Numbered from the stretch's first letter, positions 12,701-21,378 are shown. The stretch is DNA of 64,000 nucleotides from Amycolatopsis deserti (GCF_014653945.1 NZ_BNAU01000001.1:1054001-1118000), one strand, 5' to 3'. Notes: generated by a model not told the origin, from the sequence alone. Program-made: numbers and translations.

Positions 12701-13570
12701 CGGGTACTTCAGGTCGTCCCCGGTCAGCTCGGGGAACACCGTGTACGACAGCTCGGTGTCGGCGCGCACCGGGATGCGCACGTCGAAGACCTTGTTGTAG
12801 GAGTAGCCGTGCGGCGCGGTCTGGGTGCCGCCGTAGTGCAAGGCCCGCAGCCCGGTGAACCCGGCACGCTGTTTGCTGGTGTAGCCGCCGGGCGGGCCAC
12901 TGTCCGGATAGGACCGCATGGTGGGCAGCGGCGGCGGGGCCGGCTGGTCGTCGGCCAGCAGCAGCTCGGCCAGCTGCACGATGTCCGCACCGTGGTTCGC
13001 GGTGATGTCCAGCCGGTAGTAGCGGTGGGTCGCGGCCGCGGCGAGGCGGAACTCCCTGGCCTCGAACCGCTCGCCGAAGGACTGGCCGCTCTGGCTGTCC
13101 ACAGTGGTCCAGGTGACACCGTCGTCGGAGCCCTGCAACGTCCAGTCGCGCGGGTCGCGTTCCGGGGCGTCGTTGGCGGAGGTCAGGCCGTAGCGGGTGA
13201 TGGTGACCGGTTCGGCGAACTCGACCTGCACCCACCCGGTGGGGGCGAAGGCGAGCCACTTCGACTCCGGCCTGCCGTCGAGCACGTTCACCGCGACCTC
13301 ACCGGCGCCGGTGTTCTCCGCGCTCGCGGTCGCGCCGGTGGCCTTGCCGCGCACGTCACCGGGGATGGCCGAACCGTTCGCGCCGTTGACCCCGGCGGCC
13401 AGCGGCCGCCCGTCCCGGCCGGTCTCGACGGTGTCCACCCAGTCCGGCCCGGGCTGCCCGGCTTCGAACGACGAGGAGAACCGCACCGGTGCCTCCGCTC
13501 CCGCGGGCGGCGCGGCGACCAGACCGGTGATCAGCAGGGCGACGGCCAGCACGCGCGTGGTTCGGACCAT
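9755..13570 (-). CDS. Secreted GH92 family alpha-mannosidase with N-terminal discoidin domain
   Basis: A 1271-residue secreted enzyme. Residues 1-25 are a Sec signal peptide (two arginines, a hydrophobic stretch, then PAGAEA). Residues of about 60-205 form an F5/8 type C (CBM32-like) domain, followed by a beta-rich leader, the GH92 N domain and catalytic domain, and a C-terminal discoidin-like domain. Catalytic residues by alignment with its neighbour are E925 (acid) and D1037/D1039 (base), with IHEM at H977/E978. It probably trims alpha-mannose from mannan, glycoprotein glycans or lipomannan outside the cell. It shares long identical stretches with the 6201-9296 protein, so the pair are tandem paralogues. 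A TTGACG lies about 35 bases upstream of the ATG, with no clear -10. Confidence 0.9.
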   Translation of the reverse strand: MVRTTRVLAVALLITGLVAAPPAGAEAPVRFSSSFEAGQPGPDWVDTVETGRDGRPLAAGVNGANGSAIPGDVRGKATGATASAENTGAGEVAVNVLDGRPESKWLAFAPTGWVQVEFAEPVTITRYGLTSANDAPERDPRDWTLQGSDDGVTWTTVDSQSGQSFGERFEAREFRLAAAATHRYYRLDITANHGADIVQLAELLLADDQPAPPPLPTMRSYPDSGPPGGYTSKQRAGFTGLRALHYGGTQTAPHGYSYNKVFDVRIPVRADTELSYTVFPELTGDDLKYPSTHVAVDLAFTDGTYLSGLGAVDQYGFPLSPRGQGAAKSLYANQWNLVRSAIGTVARGKTVARILIAYDNPDGPGSFNGWFDDITIGPAAPQARVTRLSDHVLTTRGTNANGTFSRGNNFPATAVPHGFNFWTPVTDAGSLNWLYRYQEGNNAQNRPALQALSLSHEPSPWMGDRQTFQVMPSAAAGTPDGNRAARALSFDHANETAKPHYYGVTFDNSVKAEIAPADHAAMFRFTFPGADANLIFDNFSDAGGLTLDPATGTLSGFTDTRSGNSAGAGRMFVYAVFDRPVTSGSMLPGEGRDNVRGYLKFAPGRGGVVGMRIATSLISLDQAKRNLEQEIPAGTAFDTVRSAAQAAWDRELGVIEVEGATRDQLTTLYSNLYRLFLYPNSGFENVGTTRAPRHAYASPVAPKAGPDTPTQTGAAVVDGEIYVNNGFWDTYRTTWPAYALLSPDTAGKMIDGFVQQYRDAGWIARWSSPGYANLMTGTSSDVAFADAYLKGVRGFDVQAAYDAAIKNATVAPPNENVGRKGLEQSIFLGYTPTSTGEGMSWALEGYLNDFGIAMMAQKLAEEAAPDDPRRREYAENAEYFRGRAQNYVHMFDPAVGFFQGRAADGTFRVPPGQYDPRVWGYDYTETNGWNMAFTVPQDGQGLANLYGGREALAKKLDEFFGTPETARFPGSYPGQIHEMREARDVRMGQYGHSNQPSHHIAYMYDFAGQPWQTQARVREALSRLYLGSEIGQGYPGDEDNGEMSAWYVFSALGFYPLRMGSPSYAVGSPLFTKATVHLAGGRDLVINAPKNNARNVYVQGLRVNGRTWNSTALPHDVLAGGGTLDFAMGPSPSRWGADDVPPSLTEGGEVPRPPADLTTPGGPLFDNTSATQARPLETVDCPVPGAVTATFYTLTSAKDGGDPSGWVLEGSADGRSWTPLDTRSGETFTWRQQTRAFKIATPGAYAHYRLRITGSSGGPAGLAEVELLGAK

Positions 13571-13753
13571 GTCTGGCAGCGAAACGCGCAGGTCGGGGGC
13601 GCGTCAAGCGGGCGCGCCAAACCTGGCCCAAACCGGACAGGGTCGGGTGAATCCCCTCCCGCGATCAGCGGCGCGAGGTTTAGGACGTGATCACCCCGGG
13701 TGGGTCGGCGCTGCGGCCACGGACGCAGGCGCGGGACGGGCGCAGCCGCTGGG

Positions 13754-15043
13754 TCAGCAGTGCGTCAGGAAGTGCTCCAGCACCCGCTTGCCGAAGTGCA
13801 GCCCCTCCAGCGGCACGCGCTCGTCCACTCCGTGGGCCATCGCCCGGTACGGGAAGCCCTCGGGCAGCCACAGCGGCGCGAAGCCGTAGCAGGCGATGCC
13901 CAGTGGGCTGAACGCCTTGGCGTCCGTGCCGCCGCCCATGCAGTACGGCACCACCACCGCCTCCGGGTCCTGCGACCGCAGCGCGTCGGCCATCGCGGTG
14001 AACCACGGCGAGTCCACCGGCGCCTGCACGGCCGGCTGGTGCGCCACGAACTCGCGCGTGATGTCCGGCCCGAGCAGCTCGTCGATCTCCTCCAGCAGCT
14101 GCTTCTCGGTGCCCGGCAGGGTGCGGGTGTCGATCTGGGCCTGCGCCAGGCTCGGGATCACGTTCACCTTGTAGCCGGCGTCGAGCATCGTCGGCGTGGT
14201 GCTGTTGCGGATGGTCGGCTCCACCAGCTTCGCCGCCGGGCCCAGCCGCGCCATCGTGCCCTCCACATCGGACAGATCGACCTCGACGCCCAGCGCCTCG
14301 CCGGTGCGGACCAGGAACGCCTCCACCGTCGGGGTCAGCGTGACCGGCCACTCGTGCGCCGCGATCCGCTGCAGCGCGCCGACCAGCCGGACCACCGCGT
14401 TCTCGTGGTTGGGCCGCGAGGCGTGCCCGGCCCGGCCCCGCGCGGTCAGCCGCATGTGCGCGGTGCCGCGCTCGGCCGTGCCCACCGGGTAGAGCCGCAC
14501 GTCCCGGCCGTCGGCCGCGGGCACGTGGTAGGTGTAGCCGCCGGACTCGCTGATCGCCGCGACGCACCCGTCGAACAGCTCGCGGTGCTCGGCCGCCAGC
14601 CAATGCGCCCCGTACTCGCCGCGGTCCTCCTCGTCGGCCACGAACGCCAGCACCAGGTCCCGCCGCGGCCGCAGCCCGTCGGCCACCGCGGTGAGCACCG
14701 TCGCGATGAAGTCCTTCATATCCACCGCGCCCCGGCCCCACAGGAACCCGTCCCGGACCTCCCCGGCGAACGGCGGCACCGTCCAGTCCGCGGCGTCGGC
14801 CGGCACCACGTCCAGGTGCCCCTGCACGAGCAGCGCCGGCAGCGACGGGTCGGCACCCGGGAGGCGGGCAACCACGTTGGTGCGCCGCGGCGCGGACTCC
14901 AGCACCACCGGTTCCAGCCCCGCCCCGGCGAGCACACCCGCGACGAACTCCGCCGCGTCCCGCTCGCCCTCGGCGTCGCCGTGGCCGCGGTTGGTGGTGT
15001 CGAACCGCAGCAGCTGCGCGCACAGACTCTCGACGTTAGCCAT
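13754..15043 (-). CDS. M20 family metallopeptidase (ArgE/DapE/CPG2 type)
   Basis: A 429-residue zinc exopeptidase or deacylase. Metal-binding motifs are visible in order: QGHLDVVP (His and Asp), WGRGAVDMKD (bridging Asp), ADEEDRG (catalytic Glu and ligand Glu), and a late HG histidine in AMAHGVDERVP. The lid/dimerisation domain lies between, with GRAGHASRPNHENAV. Relatives hydrolyse dipeptides, N-acyl amino acids or succinyl-diaminopimelate, and the substrate cannot be fixed. Its start overlaps the 3' end of the M55 aminopeptidase gene by eight bases, so the two peptidases are co-transcribed, and both diverge from a peptide ABC transporter. It probably acts in the cytoplasm on imported peptides. 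Confidence 0.87.
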   Translation of the reverse strand: MANVESLCAQLLRFDTTNRGHGDAEGERDAAEFVAGVLAGAGLEPVVLESAPRRTNVVARLPGADPSLPALLVQGHLDVVPADAADWTVPPFAGEVRDGFLWGRGAVDMKDFIATVLTAVADGLRPRRDLVLAFVADEEDRGEYGAHWLAAEHRELFDGCVAAISESGGYTYHVPAADGRDVRLYPVGTAERGTAHMRLTARGRAGHASRPNHENAVVRLVGALQRIAAHEWPVTLTPTVEAFLVRTGEALGVEVDLSDVEGTMARLGPAAKLVEPTIRNSTTPTMLDAGYKVNVIPSLAQAQIDTRTLPGTEKQLLEEIDELLGPDITREFVAHQPAVQAPVDSPWFTAMADALRSQDPEAVVVPYCMGGGTDAKAFSPLGIACYGFAPLWLPEGFPYRAMAHGVDERVPLEGLHFGKRVLEHFLTHC

Positions 15044-15863
15044 ACTTCCCCTGCACCGCGCCCGCGGCGATCGCCGTGACCACCTTGAACGCCTTCATCG
15101 CCTCGGTCATCGTGGCCGCGTCGAAGCCGACCCGGCGCACGCCGGTCTGCTCGACGGTCGGCACCACCGCGGCGGCCTGCGCCAGGTGGCTCGCGTCGAA
15201 CTCGACCTCGATGCGGTGCGCGGCGGCCGTGCCCGGTGTCCGCACCGCACGGTCCATGCTCGCCCGTGCGGCCGCGCTCAGCATCTCGGCGGTCCGCGAC
15301 GGGGGAAGGCAGATCGCCGCGTAACGGCTCACGCACTCCTTGACGGCGACCAGCTCGGCGCCCGGCGCGTAGCCGGCGGCGTCCTCGCACGTCTTGTCGT
15401 CGCCGGACACCAGCAGCACCGGCACCCCGTGCTCGGCGGCGAGCGCGGCGTTGAGGCGGCCCTCGCTCGCCGGGACGCCGTCCAGCCACACCCCGGTGAT
15501 CTGGTTCTCCAGGTAGGTGTGCGACAGCACCCCGTCCGCGCCGGCCCCGGCGTGGTAGCCGAGGAACACCACGCCGTCCACGCCGGAGTCGATGCCCTGC
15601 ATCATCGACAGCGGCTTGTGCCTGCCGGTGAGCATGCGGGCGCGCTCGTCCAGGTCCTCCAGCAGCAGGTTCCGCTGCGACGAATGCGCCTCGTTGACCA
15701 GCACGTCGCTCGCGCCGCCGTCGCACAGGCCGCGGATCACCGCGTTCACGTCCCCGGTGAACAGCCGCCGGAACCGCTGCCACTGCTCGGTGCCCGGGAC
15801 GACGTCGTCGGTCCAGGTGACGCCGGTGGCGCCCTCCATGTCCGCCGAGATCATGATCCGCAT
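15036..15863 (-). CDS. dppA: M55 family D-aminopeptidase (DppA type)
   Basis: A 275-residue protein matching the zinc-dependent D-aminopeptidase of Bacillus subtilis in length and motifs. It has SADMEG at residues 6-11 (D8 and E10), NEAHSS (H60), GYHAG (H104) and PASEGRLNAA (E134) as probable zinc ligands, with H115 in LSHTY in the position of the catalytic histidine. The family removes N-terminal D-amino acids (D-Ala, D-Ser) from small peptides and forms decamers. In Bacillus, dppA leads the dipeptide transporter operon; here it diverges from one, with an M20 peptidase downstream. Salvage of D-amino-acid peptides, for example from cell wall, is a reasonable inference. Confidence 0.88.
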   Translation of the reverse strand: MRIMISADMEGATGVTWTDDVVPGTEQWQRFRRLFTGDVNAVIRGLCDGGASDVLVNEAHSSQRNLLLEDLDERARMLTGRHKPLSMMQGIDSGVDGVVFLGYHAGAGADGVLSHTYLENQITGVWLDGVPASEGRLNAALAAEHGVPVLLVSGDDKTCEDAAGYAPGAELVAVKECVSRYAAICLPPSRTAEMLSAAARASMDRAVRTPGTAAAHRIEVEFDASHLAQAAAVVPTVEQTGVRRVGFDAATMTEAMKAFKVVTAIAAGAVQGKYG

Positions 15864-15908
15864 GGTCCAGACCTTACGTCACGGCTCGGCAACACCACCC
15901 GTGAGTCG

Positions 15909-15938
15909 TTGACTCCGCGTGCTTGGAAGTGGTTACTT
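15909..15938 (+). promoter_or_regulatory. Putative housekeeping promoter of the peptide transporter operon
   Basis: TTGACT at 15909-15914 and TTACTT at 15933-15938 are separated by 18 bases, 36 bases before the chosen GTG of the substrate-binding protein. The 110-base gap to the divergent dppA-like gene must also carry the promoter of that pair. The -10 is a poor match, so this is tentative. Confidence 0.35.
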
Positions 15939-15973
15939 TCCGGTTTCGGATTCAGCCAGAGAGGTGGGGACCT

Positions 15974-17785
15974 GTGGGGATGCGTTTCCCGAGACGAACG
16001 CGCGTGGGTGCGGCGGTGGCCGCCGCGGCGCTGGTGACCGGCGCGTTCACGCCGGCCGCCCAGGCGCAGCAGCAGGGCGGCACGGTGCTGCGCGTGGCGC
16101 TGGTGCAGGAGATCGACCACCTGAACCCGTTCCTCGCCTCGTTCGCCTCCAGCACCATGGTCGGCCGCATGACGTGGGAGTTCCTCACGCTGCCCTCGGC
16201 CGAGGACAACACCCCCGCGCCGGGCCTGGCCGAGTCCTGGTCCACCTCGCCGGACAAGCTGACCTGGACCTACCGGATCCGCCACGGCGTCAAGTGGTCC
16301 GACGGGCAGCCGGTCACCGCGAAGGACGCGGCCTACACCTTCACCCGGATCATGACCGACGAGAACGCGCAGGAGGCCAACGGCACCTACGTCGAGAACT
16401 TCGAGTCGGTCACCGCCACCGACGACCACACCCTGGTCATCAAGACCAAGACCCCGCAGGCCAGCATGACCGCGCTGGACGTGCCGATCGTGCCCGAGCA
16501 CATCTGGGCGAACCAGCCGAACATGACCGACCCGGCCACCGACTCGGTGCCCGTCGTCGGCGTCGGCGACGGCCCGTTCCTGATCACCGAGTACCGGCCG
16601 AACGAGCTGGTCCGGCTCAAGGCCAACCCGGACTACTGGCGCGGCAAGGCCAAGATCGACGAGCTGCAGTTCATCAGCTACAAGAACTCCGAGGCCGCGG
16701 TCAACGCGCTGCGCAACGACGAGGTCGACTTCGTCAACCGGCTCACCTCGACCCAGTTCGACACGCTCAAGAACGCCGACGGCGTCACCACCAACAAGGC
16801 CACCGGCCGCCGCTACCGCGAGCTGATCATCAACCACGGCGCCCAGCTGCTGTCCCGCCAGCCGATCGGCGACGGCAACCCCGTGCTCAAGGACGTCCGC
16901 GTGCGGCAGGCGATCGCCCGGGCGCTGGACCCGCAGACCCTGGTGGACAAGGTGCTCGGCGGCTACGGCCAGACCGGCGGCGGCATCGTGCCCGCCTCCT
17001 TCCCGGCCTACCACTGGGAGCCCTCGGCGAGCGAGCGGTACGCCTTCGACCCGGCTGCCGCCAACGCCCAGCTCGACCAGGCCGGCTACCCGCGCGGCGC
17101 CGACGGCGTGCGCATCGGCCCGGACGGCAAGCCCATCGAGCTGCGGCTGCTCGGCCGCGCCAGCGAGGACTTCGCCCAGCGCGCCTCCGACTACGTGGTC
17201 AGCTGGCTGGGCGCGGTCGGCATCAAGGTGACCAAGCAGCTGGTGTCGGACAACGAGGTCGACGACCGCACCAACGACGGCAACTACGACCTGGCCTTCT
17301 CCGGCTGGGGCACCAGCCCGGACCCGGACTACATCCTGTCCAAGCAGACCTGCTCCGCGCTGCCCGCCGTGGCCGGCAGCAGCAGTAGCACCGCGTTCTT
17401 CTGCGACCCCGAGTTCGACCGCCTCTACGCCGCCGAGAGCACCGAGTTCGACCCGGCCAGGCGCGCCGACCTGGTCAAGCAGGCCCAGGCCCGCTATTAC
17501 ACCCAGGTGCCCAGCGTCGTGCTGGACTACGACAACGTGCTCGAGGCCTACCGGTCGGACAACTTCGCGAGCTTCACCAAGCAGCCCGCGAGCACCGGCC
17601 AGATCATGGAGCAGAGCGGCTACTGGGGCTTCTACGGCGCCACCCCGGCCGAGGGCGGCTCGTCCGCCGGCGGCGGCCTGTCCGGCGGCGCCTGGATCGC
17701 CATCGGCGCCGGTGTGGTGATCGTGGTGGCGATCGCGGGCACGGCCGCCGGGCGGCGCCGCAAGTCCGCCGACGACCAGGAGTAG
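15974..17785 (+). CDS. ABC transporter substrate-binding protein, oligo/dipeptide family (SBP family 5), C-terminally anchored
   Basis: About 603 residues. An N-terminal signal peptide (RFPRRTR, a hydrophobic run, then AAQAQ) has no lipobox cysteine. The mature part is a family 5 extracellular solute-binding protein: IDHLNPF, YRIRHGVKWSDGQPVTAKDAAYTF, and the late QARYYTQVPSVVLDY. Unusually, the C terminus has a glycine/serine linker, a hydrophobic segment (GGAWIAIGAGVVIVVAIAGTAAG) and a basic tail, so it is anchored at its C terminus rather than as a lipoprotein. GAGG at 15961-15964 favours the GTG at 15974 over the ATG at 15980. It binds peptides or related oligomers for the permease pair that follows. 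Confidence 0.87.
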   Translation: MGMRFPRRTRVGAAVAAAALVTGAFTPAAQAQQQGGTVLRVALVQEIDHLNPFLASFASSTMVGRMTWEFLTLPSAEDNTPAPGLAESWSTSPDKLTWTYRIRHGVKWSDGQPVTAKDAAYTFTRIMTDENAQEANGTYVENFESVTATDDHTLVIKTKTPQASMTALDVPIVPEHIWANQPNMTDPATDSVPVVGVGDGPFLITEYRPNELVRLKANPDYWRGKAKIDELQFISYKNSEAAVNALRNDEVDFVNRLTSTQFDTLKNADGVTTNKATGRRYRELIINHGAQLLSRQPIGDGNPVLKDVRVRQAIARALDPQTLVDKVLGGYGQTGGGIVPASFPAYHWEPSASERYAFDPAAANAQLDQAGYPRGADGVRIGPDGKPIELRLLGRASEDFAQRASDYVVSWLGAVGIKVTKQLVSDNEVDDRTNDGNYDLAFSGWGTSPDPDYILSKQTCSALPAVAGSSSSTAFFCDPEFDRLYAAESTEFDPARRADLVKQAQARYYTQVPSVVLDYDNVLEAYRSDNFASFTKQPASTGQIMEQSGYWGFYGATPAEGGSSAGGGLSGGAWIAIGAGVVIVVAIAGTAAGRRRKSADDQE

Positions 17786-17787
17786 GC

Positions 17788-18804
17788 GTGACGAACGCGG
17801 TCTCCACCGCCGCGGCGGAGCTCGACGAGCCCCGCCGCGGCACCGGCACGGCCCGGTTCCTGCTCGGCAAGCTCGGCGGCGCGATCGGCAGCCTGCTGCT
17901 CGTGGTCGCCCTGGGCTTCCTGCTGTTCCGGATGATCCCCGGCGACCCGGTCACCACCCTGACCCGGGACCGGCCGACCAGCCCGGACCAGCTGGCGCAG
18001 CTGCGCGCCCGGCTCGGCGTGGACCAGCCGCTGTACCAGCAGTTCCTGGACCACCTGGGCGGGCTGCTGCGCGGCGACCTGGGCACCTCCTACGGCTACA
18101 ACCGGCCGGTGAGCGCGCTGATCGGGGAGCGGATCGGCCCGACGCTGCTGCTCGTCGGCACCGCCACCGTGCTGGCCGTCGCACTCGGCCTGTGGCTCGG
18201 TGTGCGGGCGGCGTGGCGGCGCGGCAGCCGGTTCGACCGCACCCACACCGGGATCGCGCTGACCCTGTGGTCGATGCCCCAGTTCTGGCTGGGCCTGCTG
18301 CTGCTCATCGCCACCCAGGGTGTGTTCCCCAGCGGCGGCATGCGCTCCCCGGACACCCCGCCGGAGTTCTTCCCGCAGCTGCTCGACATCGCCCACCACC
18401 TCGCGCTGCCGTGCGTCACACTGCTCGCGGTGATCTACGCCCAGTACATGCTGGTGATGCGCTCGTCGCTGCTGGGCGAGATGAACGCCGAGTACCTCAC
18501 CACCGCGCGCGCCAAGGGCCTGCGCGAGGACCTGGTGCGCCGCCGCCACGCGGTGCCCAACGCGCTGCTGCCCACGGTGACGCTGGTGTTCCTGCAGTTC
18601 GGCCTGGTGGTGTCCGGCACCGTCACGGTCGAGACCGTGTTCTCCTGGCCCGGGCTGGGACTGCTCACCTACGAGGCGCTGCGGGTGCCGGACCTGCCGC
18701 TGCTGCAAGGAGTCTTCGTGGTCATGGCCGGCTCGGTCATCGTGATGAACCTGATCGCCGAGGTGCTCTACCGCGTGCTCGACCCCCGGGTGCGTGCCCA
18801 GTGA
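17788..18804 (+). CDS. ABC transporter permease, DppB/OppB type
   Basis: A 338-residue membrane subunit with six predicted helices. After the first helix it has the IPGDPVTTL loop and YQQFLDHLGGLLRGDLGTSY, the typical periplasmic start of DppB proteins. The cytoplasmic coupling (EAA) loop reads YLTTARAKGLREDLVRRRHAVPNALLP, ending in the EAA-G-like pattern that contacts the ATPase. It begins two bases after the substrate-binding protein gene and its stop overlaps the next permease start (GTGA), so the four transporter genes form one operon. Confidence 0.9.
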   Translation: MTNAVSTAAAELDEPRRGTGTARFLLGKLGGAIGSLLLVVALGFLLFRMIPGDPVTTLTRDRPTSPDQLAQLRARLGVDQPLYQQFLDHLGGLLRGDLGTSYGYNRPVSALIGERIGPTLLLVGTATVLAVALGLWLGVRAAWRRGSRFDRTHTGIALTLWSMPQFWLGLLLLIATQGVFPSGGMRSPDTPPEFFPQLLDIAHHLALPCVTLLAVIYAQYMLVMRSSLLGEMNAEYLTTARAKGLREDLVRRRHAVPNALLPTVTLVFLQFGLVVSGTVTVETVFSWPGLGLLTYEALRVPDLPLLQGVFVVMAGSVIVMNLIAEVLYRVLDPRVRAQ

Positions 18805-19697
18805 CCGCCCCTGCCGCGATCGCCTGGCAGCGCCGCCGCGCCGCGGCCGCCGCCGTGTGGCGCGAGTTCGCCGCCGACCGCGGCGGACTGGCCGGGCTCG
18901 GCGTCCTGGTGCTGGTGGTGCTGCTGGCCGTGCTGGCGCCGGTGATCACCGACCCGGCCGGGCTGGACGTGGTCAACGCCGCCGGAAAGCCCTTGCAGCC
19001 GCCCAGCGGGGAGTTTCCGCTGGGCACCGACATCGACGGCCGCTCGGTCCTGCTGCTCACGCTGTGGGGCGCGCGGGTGTCGCTGCTGGTCGGGTTCGCC
19101 GCGACGATCCTGTCGGTGCTGATCGGCACGATCGTGGGCATCGCCGCCGCGCACTTCGGCGGCTGGATCTCCGGCGTGCTGATGCGGTTCACCGACTTCT
19201 TCCTGGTGCTGCCCTCGCTGGTGCTGGCGATCGCGCTGTCCACGGTGCTGCCGCACGGCGTGCCGACGATCATCGTCGCGGTCGGCGTCACCTCCTGGCC
19301 CACCACGGCCCGGCTGGTGCGGGCGCAGACGCTGACCATCGAGTCCCGGCCCTACATCGAGCGGGCCCGCGCCCTGGGCGGCGGGCACCTGCACGTGATC
19401 GGCAAGCACGTGCTGCCCGGGGTGATGCCGCTGGTGCTGGCCAACACCACGCTCGTGGTGGGCAACTCGATCATCGCCGAGTCCACGCTGTCCTTCCTCG
19501 GCCTCGGCGACCCGACCGCCCCGTCGTGGGGCCAGATGCTGCAGCGCGCCCTGTCCTCGGGCGCGGTCACCGGGGGAGCGTGGTGGTACCTGATCCCGCC
19601 CGGGTTGGCGATCGTGGTGATCGTGCTGTCGTTCACCCTCGCCGGCCGCGCGCTGGAGACGGTGCTCAACCCGCGGCTGAAGGGGGAACACGCGTGA
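18801..19697 (+). CDS. ABC transporter permease, DppC/OppC type
   Basis: A 298-residue permease. The N terminus carries a cytoplasmic helix and first membrane segment of the OppC_N kind. FPLGTDIDGRSVLLLTLWGARVSL is the family hallmark (GTDxxGRD-like), and YIERARALGGGHLHVIGKHVLPGVMPLV is the coupling loop. STLSFLGLGDPTAPSWGQML near the C terminus is the usual DppC signature. The GTG start at 18801 overlaps the upstream stop. Open frame further upstream is only the DppB gene read out of frame. It pairs with the DppB-like subunit to form the channel. Confidence 0.9.
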   Translation: MTAPAAIAWQRRRAAAAAVWREFAADRGGLAGLGVLVLVVLLAVLAPVITDPAGLDVVNAAGKPLQPPSGEFPLGTDIDGRSVLLLTLWGARVSLLVGFAATILSVLIGTIVGIAAAHFGGWISGVLMRFTDFFLVLPSLVLAIALSTVLPHGVPTIIVAVGVTSWPTTARLVRAQTLTIESRPYIERARALGGGHLHVIGKHVLPGVMPLVLANTTLVVGNSIIAESTLSFLGLGDPTAPSWGQMLQRALSSGAVTGGAWWYLIPPGLAIVVIVLSFTLAGRALETVLNPRLKGEHA

Positions 19698-21313
19698 GCC
19701 CGCTACTGGAGATCAAGGACCTTCGCGTCTCCTACGCCGAGGTGGAGGCGGTGCGCGGCGTGGACCTGACGCTGGCGCCGGGGGAGACGCTGGGGGTCGC
19801 GGGGGAGTCCGGGTCGGGCAAGTCCACGGTCGCGATGAGCGTGCTGCGGCTGCTGCCCAAGTCCGCGCGGGTGACCGGCGAGATCCTGCTGGACGGCGAG
19901 GACGTCACCACCATGCGCTGGGGACACCTGCGCGCGGTGCGGTGGGCCAAGGCGTCGGTGGTGTTCCAGGGCGCCATGCACGCGCTCAACCCGGTGCGCA
20001 CCATCGGCGACCAGATCGCCGAACCGATCCGGCTGCACGACCCGTCGGCCACCGACGTGGACGCGCGGGTCGCGGAACTCCTGGAATCGGTGGACCTGCC
20101 GCCGTCCCGGGCCGGGGCGTACCCGCACGAGCTGTCCGGCGGGCAGAAGCAGCGCGTGATGATCGCGATGGCCCTGGCCTGCCGCCCGCGGTTGATCATC
20201 GCCGACGAGCCGACCACCGCGCTCGACGTGATCGTGCAGGCCCAGGTGCTCGACCTGCTCAGCCGCCTGGTCGCCGAGCACGGCCTCGGGCTGGTCATGA
20301 TCAGCCACGACCTGTCCGTGCTCGCCGCGACCTGCTCGCGCATCGCCGTGATGTACCGCGGGGAGATCGTCGAAGAGGGCCCCTCCGACGAGGTGATGCG
20401 CACGCCGAAGCACGAGCACACCCGCGCGCTGGCCGCCGCGTTCCCCACCGTCGGCGACCCGGCCGCGCGGTTCGCGCCCGCGACCACCACACCGCTGCCG
20501 CCGGAACCGGACACCCCGCCCCCGCCGGACGTGCTGCTGGCCGCGGAGAACCTGCGGGTCAGCTTCCGCGACCGCCGAGGCGCCCGCATCGACGCCGTCG
20601 CCGGGGTGGACCTGCAGGTGCGGCGCAACGAGATCGTCGCGCTGGTCGGCCAGTCCGGCTCCGGCAAGACGACCCTGGCCCGCACGCTGCTCGGCCTGCA
20701 GAAGCCCACCTCGGGCGTGGTCCGCTACGACGGGCAGCCGGTGCCCGCCTCCGGCGCGGCGCTCAAGGCCTACCGGCGGCACGTCCAGCTCGTCCTGCAG
20801 GACCCGGCCAGCGCGCTCAACCCGCGCCACACCGTCTACGAGGCGGTCGCCGAAGGGCCGCGCATCCACCGGCTGCCCGGCGACGAGCGGCAGATCGTGA
20901 CCGAGGCGCTGGAGGCCGCGGAACTGCGCCCGGCCACGCACTTCCTGCACCGGCTGCCGCACGAGCTCTCCGGCGGGCAGCGACAGCGCGTGGTGATCGC
21001 CGGCGCGCTCGCGCTGCGGCCCGGCGTGCTGGTCGCCGACGAGCCGGTCGCCTCCCTGGACGCCTCGGTGCGCGGCGAGATCCTCGGGCTGCTGCTGCGG
21101 CTGCGCCGCGAACTCGGCCTGGCCGGGCTGGTCATCACCCACGACCTCGGGCTGGCGTGGAACATCGCCGACCGCGTGGCCGTGATGTACCGGGGCGAGC
21201 TGGTCGAGGTCGGCACCGTCGAGGAGGTCCTGCTCGACCCGAAGCACGACTACACGCGCTCCCTGCTCGCGGCGTTGCCCGGGGGGACGACCCGCAGTGC
21301 ACTACCGTCCTGA
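19694..21313 (+). CDS. ABC transporter ATPase, fused DppD-DppF type
   Basis: A 539-residue protein with two complete nucleotide-binding domains in one chain. Domain 1: Walker A GESGSGKST, signature LSGGQKQR, Walker B LIIADEPTTALD, and switch His in MISHD. Domain 2 from about residue 280: Walker A GQSGSGKTT, signature LSGGQRQR, a Walker B that reads VLVADEPVASLD, and switch ITHD. A proline-rich linker separates them. Other bacteria use two proteins, DppD and DppF. It starts by a GTGA overlap with the DppC gene. Together with the genes from 15974 it makes a complete dipeptide/oligopeptide importer. Confidence 0.92.
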   Translation: MSPLLEIKDLRVSYAEVEAVRGVDLTLAPGETLGVAGESGSGKSTVAMSVLRLLPKSARVTGEILLDGEDVTTMRWGHLRAVRWAKASVVFQGAMHALNPVRTIGDQIAEPIRLHDPSATDVDARVAELLESVDLPPSRAGAYPHELSGGQKQRVMIAMALACRPRLIIADEPTTALDVIVQAQVLDLLSRLVAEHGLGLVMISHDLSVLAATCSRIAVMYRGEIVEEGPSDEVMRTPKHEHTRALAAAFPTVGDPAARFAPATTTPLPPEPDTPPPPDVLLAAENLRVSFRDRRGARIDAVAGVDLQVRRNEIVALVGQSGSGKTTLARTLLGLQKPTSGVVRYDGQPVPASGAALKAYRRHVQLVLQDPASALNPRHTVYEAVAEGPRIHRLPGDERQIVTEALEAAELRPATHFLHRLPHELSGGQRQRVVIAGALALRPGVLVADEPVASLDASVRGEILGLLLRLRRELGLAGLVITHDLGLAWNIADRVAVMYRGELVEVGTVEEVLLDPKHDYTRSLLAALPGGTTRSALPS

Positions 21314-21378
21314 ATGCCCGCGAGTCAAGGAAATGACGTTCCCGGCGCGAACCCGCACGGGAACGGTGTGTAATCTCC

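Noticed and set aside
9830-13690. Very long plus-strand open frame opposite the secreted GH92 gene
   Set aside because: Its product is low-complexity G/R/V/H-rich text typical of antisense frames in high-GC DNA; the minus strand encodes a clear full-length enzyme. The same applies to the long frames opposite FUSC, the first GH92 and the S9 peptidase.
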